A program made the translations under genes and the position numbers. A stretch of 64,000 nt of DNA from Strigamia acuminata (taxonomy: Eukaryota > Arthropoda > Chilopoda > Geophilomorpha > Linotaeniidae): assembly GCA_949358305.1 (NCBI GenBank), contig OX442315.1, positions 1,674,001 through 1,738,000 on the forward strand, in the 5' to 3' direction. The notes beneath the pieces were generated by a model, which was not told the origin of the DNA, made no database searches, and saw nothing but the letters and a program-made list of their open reading frames with translations. This document shows, in pieces, positions 55,201 through 64,000 of the stretch; position 1 is the first letter of the stretch; each line of letters begins with the position of its first letter.

Positions 55201-55588
55201 TATTTGACTTTTACTGAAATGTCTTTTCAGGTTTCCCTCTATGAATGCAACGCTGGAGACGTGCAAAGACGCCAAATCAGCAAAATTGGTCAAACGGCAA
55301 TATCTTTCAGTGATGCTTAAAACCGATCCGATCGTCGATTGCAACTGCACCAAATCGTGCATCGATTCAATATATTATCCTGAAATGAGGCTGCTCATGG
55401 ATTACGGCTCGCCGGTCAATATGCTAATCATCAATGTTTTGAGTAACCTAAAAGAAATTATAGAAGAAGTTTTGTGTTTTCACTTCGTTAAACTTCTTTG
55501 CGACATCGGTTCCAACATGGGTGTTGTTGTCGGCATTTCGGTCATGTCATTTTTACACGACATCTTGCATGTTCTCAATTTAGGATGA
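48673..55588 (+). CDS. DEG/ENaC gene B: two channel subunits fused in one protein (810 aa)
   Basis: Paralogue of gene A in the same orientation, 6 kb downstream, and compact. Exons: 48673-49143, 49211-49286, 51031-51125, 51717-51815, 51868-51977, 52719-53571, 54619-54700, 54761-54843, 54905-55000, 55060-55169, 55231-55588. They sum to 2433 bases with no stop; exon lengths equal those of gene A except exon 6, which is one codon shorter. Architecture is as in A: TM1, ectodomain, TM2 with GLTLGVS, linker, TM1, ectodomain, TM2 with GVVVGIS, stop. Differences from A concentrate in ectodomains, while TM2 and linker are close to identical. Intron 7 again needs a GC donor (ccag|gcaaga), and the GT used near that point in A is not conserved. 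It is expected to be a trimer-forming sodium channel; fused pairs would restrict subunit stoichiometry. Confidence 0.83.
49510..49620. mobile_element. hAT-type terminal end without a visible partner
   Basis: It starts CAGGGGTCGGCAAG, a typical hAT terminus, within intron 2 of gene B. I did not find the matching right end, so the element is truncated or its limit lies unseen before 50136. Confidence 0.45.
50136..50875. repeat. Foldback element with 36-bp near-palindromic repeats
   Basis: The arms are ccacagaaattctgtgg units separated by aataacacacagatatt; in the right arm the period is 36 bases (ttccacagaa at 50621 and 50657). The inner arm parts are also inverted: gcatagcacctaaacgatct (left) against agatcgtgtaggtgctatgt (right). 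The whole can form a long hairpin. It lies in intron 2 of gene B. Confidence 0.8.
51031..51977 (+). CDS. Gene B exons 3-5: ectodomain 1
   Basis: Exon 3 (51031-51125) follows tttgttttctttag and encodes LSNPKMQLVFKFDEMNFG. Exon 4 (51717-51815) follows ttttcattag. Exon 5 (51868-51977) follows ttcttgtctatag and holds the Cys block RQCTSDENFGSCESDC then LRCR. Phases and lengths (95, 99 and 110) are the same as in gene A. Confidence 0.83.
51978..52718 (+). other. Intron 5 of gene B
   Basis: No gene or mobile element recognised. It ends ttcttacacatag before exon 6. Moderate-length open frames here have no homologues in the matching intron of gene A. Confidence 0.5.
52719..53571 (+). CDS. Gene B exon 6: subunit 1 to subunit 2 fusion exon
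   Basis: An 853-base exon encoding the end of subunit 1 (DTCKCIAPCKKE, TM2 with DLGGNVGLTLGVS), the linker (FFEDKVERCLKKC), and the beginning of subunit 2 (FATSFQLSGLQYI, TM1, LPSVVLC). The frame is continuous. It is one codon shorter than in gene A near its end. The donor is gtacaa, weaker than the gtatgt of gene A. Confidence 0.86.
53702..53955. mobile_element. hAT-type MITE, 254 bp
   Basis: The termini are CAGGGGTCGGCAACC and GGTTGCCGGCCCCTG. Target duplications are tcctagat (53694-53701) and tcttagat (53956-53963), seven of eight matching. It lies in intron 6 of gene B. Confidence 0.85.
54158..54507. mobile_element. MITE, 350 bp, perfect 8-bp target duplication
   Basis: The ends are TAGACTTTGACCGATATCG and CCGGTATCGGTCAAAGTCTA. 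gtatagtt flanks both sides (54150-54157 and 54508-54515). The inside has a tandem aatatcggttaataccg unit of 17 bases (about 54390-54460). It is hAT-like by its 8-bp duplication and lies in intron 6 of gene B. Confidence 0.85.
54619..55169 (+). CDS. Gene B exons 7-10: ectodomain 2
   Basis: Exon 7 (54619-54700) encodes the FGVCTK block and ends ccag|gcaaga (GC donor). Exon 8 (54761-54843) follows tgactttcag. Exon 9 (54905-55000) follows ttctcttaaag. Exon 10 (55060-55169) follows tcttctcag with the Cys block ECLKACHVKRM. Lengths 82, 83, 96 and 110 are identical to gene A. Confidence 0.78.
55231..55588 (+). CDS. Gene B exon 11
   Basis: It follows gtcttttcag. It has LETCKDAKSAKLV, CNCTKSC, and TM2 with CDIGSNMGVVVGIS, ending at TGA 55586-55588, the same terminus as gene A. 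Confidence 0.85.
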
Positions 55589-55602
55589 AAACATTGTAAA
55601 TT

Positions 55603-56764
55603 TAGACCCCGGATAAATGCATAAATGCATACAATATATTTATATTCAATAAAAAGCCGAAATTGGCTTTTATTGCATATTTCCCAAAAATTGGTTTTTT
55701 TGCATATATCGGTTTTTTTTATGATACGAACATGATACGTAACCTGTATTGAGTTATGGTAGAAATATTGTGTGTTTGATTGTTTGTCGCCATATTGTGT
55801 TGTTTGCGAATATTTACATTACACACTTTCCGAATATGTGTAATGAATGTGCTGCTATTTAATGTCTCGATGTCGTGTTCAATCGATCTCGATTTTTATT
55901 AATGCTGGTTCTGTACCGCGATTGAACGTCTCTATTTAGTGGCATGCGCTGATAACATCGTCTGCTCGAAAGAGCGAGTCCTGTATTGTTGTTATTGCTT
56001 AGTTATCGATTATAAATGTCATTGCTTTTATTTTGTAATGTAAAGGACAAATCATTGAAATCCGACAATGATTTATCCTATTATTCTCGAGTGCTATTGT
56101 TAGCCTCGAAACGATGTATATTTTACTCTCGTTCGCTGATTAAAAGATGGCGCACGCTTGTCGGTGTCGCGCACCTGTTTAAGCATTTGTCAACTCCTTT
56201 CTCACCGATGTTTTGGCCAGGAAATCCCTTTAACCTGTCTATGTTACGTTTTGTTTACGAATCACTTAACGAAAGGCCTTTTCTGTATTTAAATACATGC
56301 ATTGTTTATCAACATATCATTTTCATTGCATTTCTTTTACAACAATGCCGAAAGTTGCCAATTCGAGATCGACAATTAAAAGCTTACGTGAATGAAATTG
56401 ATAAAATCACATTACTAGTTGAATGTGATTTCATTTTCTGTGTTGTCTGTTCCGCCCCAATTGGTGCAAGTGGTAAACCACCACAGAAGTCTTCTGAAAT
56501 TTCAAAATTTACATCTGCCCCTATCACCAGTTGCGATGTTGAACGGTTTTTTCCCCAATTTAAATCTGTGCTTACTGACAAGCGACACGGTCTTACCACA
56601 CAGCACTTAGAAATGGCACTGATTTGTTATTGCAACAAATGATTTAACTGAAATAAATTTTTTTATTTTGCATATTTCAATTTTTTATTTCGCATAAAAT
56701 GGGATTTTTAGTGTATATTTTATGTGCATAAAACGAAATCTTTTTCACATATATATCCGGGGTC
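55603..56764 (+). mobile_element. hAT-like DNA element just after gene B
   Basis: Inverted ends GACCCCGGATA and TATCCGGGGTC. The flanks tgtaaatt (55595-55602) and tataaatt (56765-56772) match at seven of eight positions. The same place behind gene A (about 42635) has no insertion, so it is an empty site. The element therefore entered after the A/B duplication, and it sits in the 3' UTR of gene B. Confidence 0.75.
56016..56642 (+). pseudogene. hAT transposase C-terminal remnant
   Basis: A 208-codon frame. Only the last 45 residues are recognisable: APITSCDVERFFPQFK followed by LTDKRHGL and a short helix, which fits the hAT dimerisation region (normally xxSxxxERxFS). The amino-terminal part shows no catalytic DDE pattern that I could identify, so this is likely an internally deleted copy. 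Confidence 0.6.
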
Positions 56765-56769
56765 TATAA

Positions 56770-57275
56770 ATTATCATCCTAAACTTTTAATATATTAATA
56801 TTCTATTGTTATGGTTTTAGTTCTAGTTCTAGTCTAGTTCTATTCTAGAAGTTTTAATTCTAGTATTATATCACAGATCTTAATGTAGTAATCCTAGTAA
56901 TAGATCGTATATTGGCTTAATGTAAATGTAAATTAAAGTAATTACAACAAATAGTAGAATAGTGGCCCCCAAAGGGCATGTTGATACAGTAATCTTATTG
57001 GAATTGTTCACTGTTGTTTATTTTGTGTCACCTTGATTTATGGCAATCCCGTCTGAGGGTCTCCACCATCAGGGGGAGTCGTCTGTAATCTAATAAGTGG
57101 TCGGTTAAGGCAAATTTAATTCTCTCACTGAATATATCTATTACCCAATAAATTGTAATGTGTTTTGATCTCCAGTTTAATATTTGTCTAGCTTTATTCA
57201 GTAATTCACTTTAGTTCGCACAATGAAAGCAATGACCTAATTTGAGGCACAACATCGCAGAAGAGTGAGATGTCA
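56770..57275 (+). other. 3' UTR and flank of gene B, shared with gene A
   Basis: Collinear with 42640-43149, including cctaaacttttaatat and gtggcccccaaagggcatgt. AATAAA at 57147-57152 corresponds to that of gene A. Similarity ends near gagtgagatg at 57275, marking the end of the duplicated block. Confidence 0.6.
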
Positions 57276-57610
57276 ATTGAAAATTGTAAATTACAAACAG
57301 TAAAATTGCAAATATAAATCATTTTATTTCTGAATGGATTTTATGCAGCAACATCTGACAATCAATAACAAACAACGTAAGAAAGGATATAAAAGATATA
57401 GAAACTCCCAACTCAGGACAGTTCTTCCTTCGGTCGTAACAAATGAAGCCGACAGTTGAACGTTAGGTGGCGCAACTTGATTCATTTCACATTCAAAGGA
57501 TCGAAAATTTGAACAATTTCCGTTTATTTAGTTAAATACTTTTTAAATTTGCCGCTTCACAACTGCGCCTGCGCATCACTAATCCTTTTCTCCAGTTTTT
57601 AGCAACGTCC

Positions 57611-57698
57611 ATGAAAAGCAAGATGGCAGCCCGAGTTGCCGTTGTTCCCGCGTGTTTAAGGAGACTGAACAATCCATTCATCAGTTGTGTGTGTGACT
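57611..57698 (+). CDS. Candidate first coding exon with presequence-like N-terminus
   Basis: ATG at 57611 (second ATG 57623, in agATGG context) opens MAARVAVVPACLRRLNNPF, an Ala/Arg-rich amphipathic start as in mitochondrial presequences, and meets a good donor ct|gtaagt at 57699. No following exon was identified before the next mobile element, so this could be chance or a gene interrupted or continuing unseen. Confidence 0.25.
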
Positions 57699-57699
57699 G

Positions 57700-58718
57700 T
57701 AAGTTGCTGCGATCCGGGTTTTTCCACACTTAATTCTATTAACTAAGCGTGAGATACCGCAGGTGAATGCTTTAAAAGACTTATATCGCGGCCGAAAATT
57801 ATCTAGGGTTAATTTGAAGTATGAGAAATGAAAAGACAGTTTTATCAATAAAATATACAATTTTTATTCGTTTAATTACAATGACTAGTATGAAATATGT
57901 ATTTATTAAAAGCGACAAGTCGCGAAATAATGAGCGGGAAAAAGAGAACAATGGAAGAGCTTGCAACGACTGTTGCAAGCTACAAAGCGCGGCGATTGCG
58001 CTTGACAACACTTCGTTGTTAGGAAAATGGCTTCCGCTATTTTCTTCGTAACTCACGAACGATGGTCCTTGGACGATGGGTCTCGTGGGCTCTTCTGTGG
58101 CTCGTGCGACGGCTCGGCGGCGGTGGTTGACGGCGACAGGCGTCTGGTCCAGGTACGATGGCGATGGTTGCCGTTCGCGCGGCAACGATGGCGATGGTGA
58201 ACATTAGTAGCAGAGGCAAGCGGCGCAAATTCGGCGTAGCCGAGTGTGGAAGCGAATTGGAAAGGCGCCGTGTCGCCGACACGGACGTAGCAACGACGTT
58301 GTCGATTGCCGAGTGACGTGCGCGCGGAACAAGCCGCTTATATGCGCTAAACTAATGTTAAATAGCACTGAGAGTGCTCTAAATAACAATAAAAGATTTA
58401 ATAACATAAAAGTTTACTTAAATAAAGGGAAATCTTACATAAAAGCTCCTTTTCTAGGATGAAAGAAACAGGTAAGCACAAAACCGTGTGTGCGGCCATC
58501 TTGGGTGGTGAAAACATACATGAGTGACACCTTGTGTCAGAATGAATCATTATACCAAGTAAAAGTTTGAGAAAACATAAGATTAGACTGGAAAATGCAT
58601 GATACCTCATGCTTAAATACGTAAATATAAGATAAATATCGAAATAATGTCAAATAAGACCAGAAAAAGGATAATAACCATAAATACATCGAGATAGCAA
58701 GAAAAGAAATAATCAAAT
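57700..58718. other. No gene seen; GC-rich middle part
   Basis: 58030-58350 is GC-rich with cgatggcgatggt-type repeats. Open frames here lack recognisable motifs. It may be part of a long LTR belonging to the minus-strand element to its right. Confidence 0.35.
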
Positions 58719-59262
58719 GTGATCCTATATCACATCGACACACTATTTGGGTTTCTTAAAACCAACAGATGGTTCACTTGGATCAGGAACTTCTTCTTCG
58801 CGAAAGCTGGAATTAGCTGCGGCTAATTCAAGCAGGATCGCTGGCTTTGTGCTTTGGATGCACAAAGATAGCAGGTGAAACTAATCGTATCACGGTCCAC
58901 TGTCAATACGTATTGTCGGAGCAAATATCGCAGTGATGTTGTGGGTTGTGATGTTGAGATTAGAGTCCCGATTGAAGCGGGGGCGCGAGCCCGGCACGCT
59001 CCAATATTGCGCAGATAACCTGCGCAATTAGCTCAAATCGGTGCAACTAGTGGTTATTGCACCATATTGCACCGAATTTCACCATAACGGTTAATAACCG
59101 TCTTCACTCCGGACAACCTGGGGTGATATGTGCCTAGAGAGGATTTCTCCCCTCGGTCACATGATCTGACTTGGCGTGTGCCACAGTCAAATTAATTAGA
59201 AGACAATTAATTTTATCTTCTAAGTTGGTGAAATATTTCGAGATCACCACACATCCCCCCAT
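58719..59262 (-). repeat. Tentative 3' LTR and polypurine tract of a minus-strand LTR element
   Basis: In minus sense, aaatggggggatg (purine tract, 59252-59264) abuts TGTGGTGATCTCG, closely like the gypsy-2 junction ggggga-tg/TGTGATGATT. A possible far end is 58719, where the plus strand reads tgtgatcc, giving inverted ends and about 530 bp. The right border is well supported, the left is not. Confidence 0.45.
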
Positions 59263-59303
59263 TTAAGACGAATCTTACATGGAGAGAAATGAACGAATCC
59301 AAT

Positions 59304-60839
59304 TTACGATTCGTCCATGCTCTGAGTTCGCTCAGGCGTCAACAAGCGCATCATATCCGTGGCGTCGTCCCTTGGATTGGACTTCTCATTGACAATACAC
59401 AGGTCGCGACCTGCGTTTGGTCCGGAGACCATTCCAGGATTGACGTGGAGCCAAACCTGAATGATCCTTGCCGAGTTGGCTCGGTTGAAGAATCCTAACG
59501 CCGCAAACTCTATTGGATCCTCTGGCGCTAATCGTGCCCTCAGGAGTCGGTCGTGGAGCACTGATGGTGGGCTTAACACCCGAATGTGGTCTTCGAGCCA
59601 CATAAACACCTGCCTTGACAACTTATGATTGTTGCTCAGCAGTGTTCGTGTATCCGGCGTCAAATAGAAGTGCGGATACAGGCGCATCAATGTTTTGAAA
59701 GCCGATTCTTTCTTCATTGGCTTAACCGTCTTCGCCGGCTTGGCTGGTGGCGGTGGAGGCGGTGGACGCGCATCTTCCGTCCTGGCCTCTTCGAACTGCT
59801 CAGGCGAGCTAGAAAAAACCAGCGCGGGTGCGGAGGTTGACGAGGGTGTGACTCCTCGTTCTTGTGCTCGACCAACACCAGGGAGCTTACGGGGTTCGAC
59901 CGTCCGTTGAACTCCGGCTGGAGTTTGAGAACTACTCGGGTTCTCTGACCAAAATGAGCATCCAGGAGCTTCTTGAGCCAACTGGAAAGCTGCCAGCGAC
60001 GCGGCAACTGTGGTGCAGGTAACAGGAAGCGGGGTGCTTCGAGCCTGCTGCGCCGTGGTCTTCGCGATCGACCATTCGGTTCTCAACCGAACTGCGGCCT
60101 CTTCCTCGATCTCGCAGTGGGCGACCAACTGTTTAATCAGTTCCGCCAGGATCGTGGGCGGGTGTGGTCGGATAGAGTACCACAATTCGACTTTCTTCTC
60201 GGAAAGTCCCATTGGGGCCGTCCACAAATAAGTGAGCGCCGCCAACGCTTGCCCAACCGTTGGCATAACACCAGGGTACAACACCCTGATCATCTCCGGA
60301 ATTAACAGACGTTGGAGTTCTATTAACCGGGGATCGTCGACATTCTCAATGTCCGAATTCTCCAGTCGGTCGGCTAATCGTTGCCAACCCTTTTGCGATT
60401 CGCAAATCTGGGCGCTTTGGTAGGCATCCAGCTTTCCAAGCACGTCTTGCTGTGCTTTGATGGGTTGGTGCTCGTAGTACACCCATTGAGGCCCGAAGGA
60501 CTCGTCGAAGTACGGCTTCAGCTGCATCATGCGAGCTCCCGCTGGTGGGCGGCTAGCGTGGCCAAGGACTGGCACGCTATAGTCGGTGGATAAATCACCG
60601 ACGACACGTCGCATGGCGTATGGAGTAGCCGGATTGTCCACTTTAAAGGTGGAAGCGGTTCGGCTACTTCGTTCGGACTTCATCGTGGAATCCGACTCGA
60701 AGCTTTGCGAAGACGACGAGCAAAATGATTCGGGCGTCCGTCCTCTTCGCGACTGCGGGCGTGGCGGCGGTGCGTCAGTCGTGTAGGGGCGCGATCGCCT
60801 TTGACGTTCCCCTCGATCGCGGCTGGACTCGCGGAACAT
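59304..60839 (-). CDS. Accessory 3' ORF of an LTR element, unknown family (511 aa)
   Basis: Starts at an ATG (60837-60839) 14 bases behind an acceptor-like tract ending atctacag, and ends about 40 bases before the purine tract, so it occupies the same place as the gypsy-2 accessory ORF. The N-terminus is Arg/Ser-rich (RDRGERQRRSRP). A central helical region follows (about residues 100-280). Then a Pro-rich hinge (PPPPPPPAKPAKTVK) and a C-terminal domain of about 110 residues: RLYPHFYLTPDTRTLL, VFMWLEDHIRVLS, LLRARLAPEDP, VWLHVNPG, CIVNEKSNPRDD. That domain recurs in the ORF at 62569. No membrane segment, protease or zinc knuckle is seen. It may be a nucleic-acid or capsid-associated protein, but that is a guess. 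Confidence 0.7.
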   Translation of the reverse strand: MFRESSRDRGERQRRSRPYTTDAPPPRPQSRRGRTPESFCSSSSQSFESDSTMKSERSSRTASTFKVDNPATPYAMRRVVGDLSTDYSVPVLGHASRPPAGARMMQLKPYFDESFGPQWVYYEHQPIKAQQDVLGKLDAYQSAQICESQKGWQRLADRLENSDIENVDDPRLIELQRLLIPEMIRVLYPGVMPTVGQALAALTYLWTAPMGLSEKKVELWYSIRPHPPTILAELIKQLVAHCEIEEEAAVRLRTEWSIAKTTAQQARSTPLPVTCTTVAASLAAFQLAQEAPGCSFWSENPSSSQTPAGVQRTVEPRKLPGVGRAQERGVTPSSTSAPALVFSSSPEQFEEARTEDARPPPPPPPAKPAKTVKPMKKESAFKTLMRLYPHFYLTPDTRTLLSNNHKLSRQVFMWLEDHIRVLSPPSVLHDRLLRARLAPEDPIEFAALGFFNRANSARIIQVWLHVNPGMVSGPNAGRDLCIVNEKSNPRDDATDMMRLLTPERTQSMDES

Positions 60840-61227
60840 TGGTCGGATTGGAACCTGTAGATTTTAGGGAAATAAAGAGGCAAAATGTTGCAAAACCATA
60901 GGAGCTTTATTAAGCACACTCATCATGGGAAAACAGGAAAACGTAAGTAATAATAAAAGCAATGATAAAACGAGATACATAATCGGGCAGAACTAAAACC
61001 CGATAAACGAAATCTAAACAAAGCAAAATATAGGATCTCATAGAATCCAATCAATAAACGATGTCTACAAATTAAATAACTGATAAATATCGAACATTAG
61101 AGTAAACATCGAGTATAAGCAATCATAATTCAATCTCGGGGAACAAAAAGGCCAACAATAGCCCCCCATTCTCCGAGATAATAAACAAATCTCAGAAAAC
61201 AAAAACAAAAACCCAAAAACAATATAT
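60840..61227. other. AT-rich DNA between LTR-element remnants
   Basis: No gene. At about 61165-61185 the minus strand reads cggagaatggggggcta, another purine tract like those next to the neighbouring LTRs, which hints at a further truncated 3' end. Confidence 0.4.
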
Positions 61228-61610
61228 TGCTACGCGTACAGGCCGTCCCGATCAACGGGCGACCCGTAGCGCGTAATTCGGCTATAATTCGGATAAAAGT
61301 TGCTAAATTTCGTCCATAGATGGCGTTGGCAATCGATTACATCATTGCCTCGTCACTGGACTTATCAATTAGTTAAAGGGGGTAACAGGAGCTTTCCTGT
61401 GAAGTGAATCCGCCCAAGTTTGACAGTTCTCTTCCAGCTCTCACTTGAGAGTGAACTCAAATCCCTCCTACCTAATGTCAGCCTGTTCTTGGCTGGCTGT
61501 GGAAATTGCTATTAATTTAATCACTATTTAATAGTTTGTCGCGCTCAACTCTAACTGTCGCTAACTCGTGGTATGAGTCACTCTCTAATCTCGCAATACC
61601 GCTTTACTCA
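61228..61610 (+). repeat. LTR-like segment related to the gypsy-1 3' LTR
   Basis: tgctacgcgtacaggccgtc then cgacccgtagcgcgtaatt and ccatagatggcgttgg parallel tgtcacgcgtacggaccgcc, cgatccgtaacgcgtaatt and ccacagatggcgctgg of gypsy-1 (11226 and 17044). It is a diverged family member in plus orientation; the end is not fixed. Confidence 0.5.
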
Positions 61611-62545
61611 AGCGGTTACCCAAATAATGTGAAACGGCAAACAATGTAAAATGGTAAATATAATAAATGTATTTATTATATGGGAATTTACAGGTAAAAG
61701 GAATAAAATATGTAAGGGAATAAAGGTAAAAGGTTGGGGATGTGTGAAGTTGTCGGGAAACTGGTCGAGGTCGTCCTTTGTTGACGCTCTGGATCCAAGA
61801 TGGCGTCCGCGTGGTAACGTGGTGTCGTCTTGGGCCGGCGTGGCAATGAATGGCGTCCTCGTCTCACGTTTCTTGTTCGGTCCTTCGGGCTCACGCTGGT
61901 CGGGCGCGAGTGAATGCCTAAAAGGTCTTACTTCTGGTCTGTTGTCTAGGTTTAGGGTTTTTTGTAGGTGTCCGGCGATCACACAGCGGCGGACTCTTCT
62001 GGCTCCCGGCGATCACACAGCGGCGGGAACGCTCGTCGTGGTTTTACTGCAGTTTAGGCTTGTGCGACCGTTTGTCTGCACAACTCGCTAAACTGGAGTG
62101 GTGTTTGCTGTTTCTAGCGGGTGTGCTAAAACAGCGCGGTAATCTTATCACGCAGGTTACTCTGCGGAGGTTAACACGAATCAAATGTACTCACGAAGAA
62201 TATATCCTTTGTCCCTGGTCACTCCTAGTGCTTGACTTAGGCCTGATCGGTAGGACGGTAGATTTCTCGTGTGTTTCTTGTTTGATGGTTGTGTTGGTTC
62301 TGCCCGCTCAGTGCAAGGCACATTCCTTTGCACAAAGCGGGGTTGACAGGTGACCAGAATCACCCAATGGTGGGGTGGACGAGCCATCCCCACTCCCTCA
62401 GGGCAGACGCCTGTCCATTGACTAGATGTCAATGCACTGAGGGAAGGGAGACGCGCTTGCGGCTCCCCTTACACCCGAAACGAGGTCACGAGAGAAACTC
62501 TTCGTTGACCCCGGTCCAGTCGGGTCACAACACTTCCCCCTCCGA
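61611..62545 (-). repeat. Probable 3' LTR and polypurine tract of a second minus-strand element
   Basis: In minus sense the tract cggagggggaag (62533-62545) abuts TGTTGTGACCCGAC (from 62532 downward). The left border is unknown. A direct repeat, ggcgatcacacagcggcgg, occurs at about 61975 and 62008. Confidence 0.45.
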
Positions 62546-62568
62546 GCTCAGACCGTGGGGCTGAGCGA

Positions 62569-64000
62569 TCACTTCTTTCCTGAGGGACCCGACACTGAGT
62601 CCGTCACCTGGGCGTAACTCACTCCAGGGACGGGCGGTTGAGTGCCGGGTGGCGCGGGTAGATCGCCTACTAGCGCCGAGGACCGATCTCGGGGGTCCTC
62701 ATGCTCCGTAATGAAGCATAATGCATGGCCGTCAACTGGCTCATGCGGGGCACGCGTCCTCTCGTGTAACCAAACGCTCGGGATGTAGGCGGAGAAGCCG
62801 GTGTTCGTATGCCGGATGGCATTGGCTTCCGCTGGCGTCACTGGCGCACGGTGGGCTCTCAGCAACCTCTGGTGGAAGATGAGGTCTTTAGTCTTCCGGA
62901 TCTGGTTGTGAAGCCAGATGAAGACCGATTTGCCTTTGTCCCGCTGCGCGAGGATAAACCTCCTGGTCGCCGTCGTCATCGAAAGATGGGGAAATTCTTC
63001 GATGATTCGCCCGTAATAATCTGGTGGAGGCGGTGCCGGCTGCGGCTTCTGGGTGGCCGCGGGAATCACGGCTTGTGTCGTTGTCGCCGCTTGGGCCGGT
63101 GGAGTCACGGGCGGGGTCGGCTTCGTTCGCTCGACGGACTTGACGGGTGGTGTTCGGCACAGCAAGCGCTTTGGTCTACCCGCCACTTCGAACAGGGCGG
63201 GTCCTTGCGGGGATATCTCCGCAGGCATCGGTGGCGGAATCGGAACTCCGCTCGTCGGCGAGATCATCATCTCCACATCCTCTGCCGATTCTTCCGTCTG
63301 GATGGTCATGGCGCGTAGTTGTTGGGTAGGCGCCGCCGTCCAGGTGGCGGAGGTGTAACGAAACGCCGTGCTTCGCAACTTGTACCCCTCAAATTCGGGG
63401 TTTACCACATCCCTGGTTAGCTCGTACCGAGTCAACACAGGGTCGGGCAGAATGGAGCTCCACTCTGCGAGGAGTGCACGGGGAACCTGTACACCCTCTC
63501 TGTCCACGACAGACCATGCGGCCATCGCCTGACGCCCTTCTCCGAAGAGTGCTGGGGTTAGCAGCTGCATCATGACCTTGGTCAATGATAGCTGTAGGCT
63601 GCGACGATTCACTGGATTCGATCGCTCTGAATCCGCAGTGAAGGCACGCGAGAGCTTACTCATCATCGCCGTTGCCCATTCGATGAAATATCGCTGGGCC
63701 TGATCCACACCTCGCAAGGCGGGTGCGGAGACTCTTGGGTCTTCCATCACGAAGCGAAACGCTGAGAGCTCGGAGATAGTCGGGTTGGCGGCTTCTCTCG
63801 CGAGTCGCGCTTCTTCGTCTCGCCTCTCGAAGAACAGGGCCGAGGAACCGGGTCGGGGTCGGCTCGGCCTGTAAATGTCGGTCAAATTGGCTCGACATTC
63901 CTGCATAATGCTCTGTCCAACGGGGAGAGGGACTGAGCGGTCGGTGTGTAAATTCGGCGGATCGCTCGAATTCAACAACGACGGCGGTCGCAGGTTACGG
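62569..64000 (-). CDS. Second accessory 3' ORF of the unknown family, partial
   Basis: The frame ends about 25 bases before a purine tract, in the same position as the ORF at 59304. It stays open to the right edge of the window, so the beginning is missing; the nearest Met is around MQECRANL. A helical part is followed by a Pro-rich hinge (PPVTPPAQAA, PAPPPP) and the C-terminal domain shared with 59304: EFPHLSMTTATRRFIL, VFIWLHNQIRKTKD, LLRAHRAPVTP, VWLHERTR, CFITEHEDPRD. It then has a short Pro/Ser tail. GC-rich compared with the LTR sequence nearby. No function is assigned. Confidence 0.65.
   Translation of the reverse strand, partial: RNLRPPSLLNSSDPPNLHTDRSVPLPVGQSIMQECRANLTDIYRPSRPRPGSSALFFERRDEEARLAREAANPTISELSAFRFVMEDPRVSAPALRGVDQAQRYFIEWATAMMSKLSRAFTADSERSNPVNRRSLQLSLTKVMMQLLTPALFGEGRQAMAAWSVVDREGVQVPRALLAEWSSILPDPVLTRYELTRDVVNPEFEGYKLRSTAFRYTSATWTAAPTQQLRAMTIQTEESAEDVEMMISPTSGVPIPPPMPAEISPQGPALFEVAGRPKRLLCRTPPVKSVERTKPTPPVTPPAQAATTTQAVIPAATQKPQPAPPPPDYYGRIIEEFPHLSMTTATRRFILAQRDKGKSVFIWLHNQIRKTKDLIFHQRLLRAHRAPVTPAEANAIRHTNTGFSAYIPSVWLHERTRAPHEPVDGHALCFITEHEDPRDRSSALVGDLPAPPGTQPPVPGVSYAQVTDSVSGPSGKK

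Noticed and set aside
59386-60786. Many plus-strand frames opposite the minus-strand accessory ORF
   Set aside because: They are shadows of a GC-rich coding region. The minus-strand frame has the conserved domain and the right place before the purine tract.

Overview
The window is nuclear DNA of an animal. It has spliced DEG/ENaC (degenerin/epithelial sodium channel) genes with short GT-AG introns of about 50-100 bp, and dense LTR retrotransposons, hAT- and Mutator-like DNA elements, MITEs, foldback elements and satellites. DEG/ENaC genes are metazoan and the style suggests an invertebrate (an arthropod or other ecdysozoan is plausible), but nothing here fixes the species. I saw no rRNA, tRNA, CRISPR or operon.

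Layout. 1-1147: no gene. 1148-3093: truncated Ty1/copia copy (copia-1) ending in an LTR. 3094-4700: GC-rich satellite and a foldback element. About 4945-17553: Ty3/gypsy copy (gypsy-1), with a complete copia-type element (copia-2, minus strand, 11310-17038, TSD atttc) inserted in its 3' LTR. 19073-42621: DEG/ENaC gene A; its 16 kb intron 2 holds a MITE that itself received a young 14.3 kb gypsy element (gypsy-2, 21203-35521). 43150-48600: solo LTR, MITEs, minisatellites and a Mutator-like element with a broken FLYWCH + RING coding region. 48673-55588: DEG/ENaC gene B, a compact paralogue of A. 55603-56764: hAT-like element. 57700-64000: ends of related minus-strand LTR elements carrying accessory 3' ORFs.

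The main discovery candidate is the pair of DEG/ENaC genes. Each encodes about 810 residues made of two complete channel subunits in series (TM1-ectodomain-TM2, cytoplasmic linker, TM1-ectodomain-TM2). The junction lies inside a single uninterrupted exon in both paralogues. The two halves have the same exon-phase series (0-1, 1-0, 0-0, 0-2), as expected if two neighbouring channel genes fused. Both paralogues have intact frames and share an apparent GC-AG intron.

The second theme is the LTR elements. Gypsy-1 and gypsy-2 both place a canonical -1 frameshift heptamer directly against the gag amber stop. Gypsy-2 and two minus-strand elements carry an extra ORF between pol and the 3' LTR that does not look like an envelope; two of these share a C-terminal domain I do not recognise, and two sit behind a splice-acceptor-like tract. 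Copia-2 has an unbroken 1020-codon ORF in which the protease and integrase signature residues are replaced and reverse transcriptase is absent, yet its LTRs are almost identical, so it appears to have moved recently by borrowed machinery.
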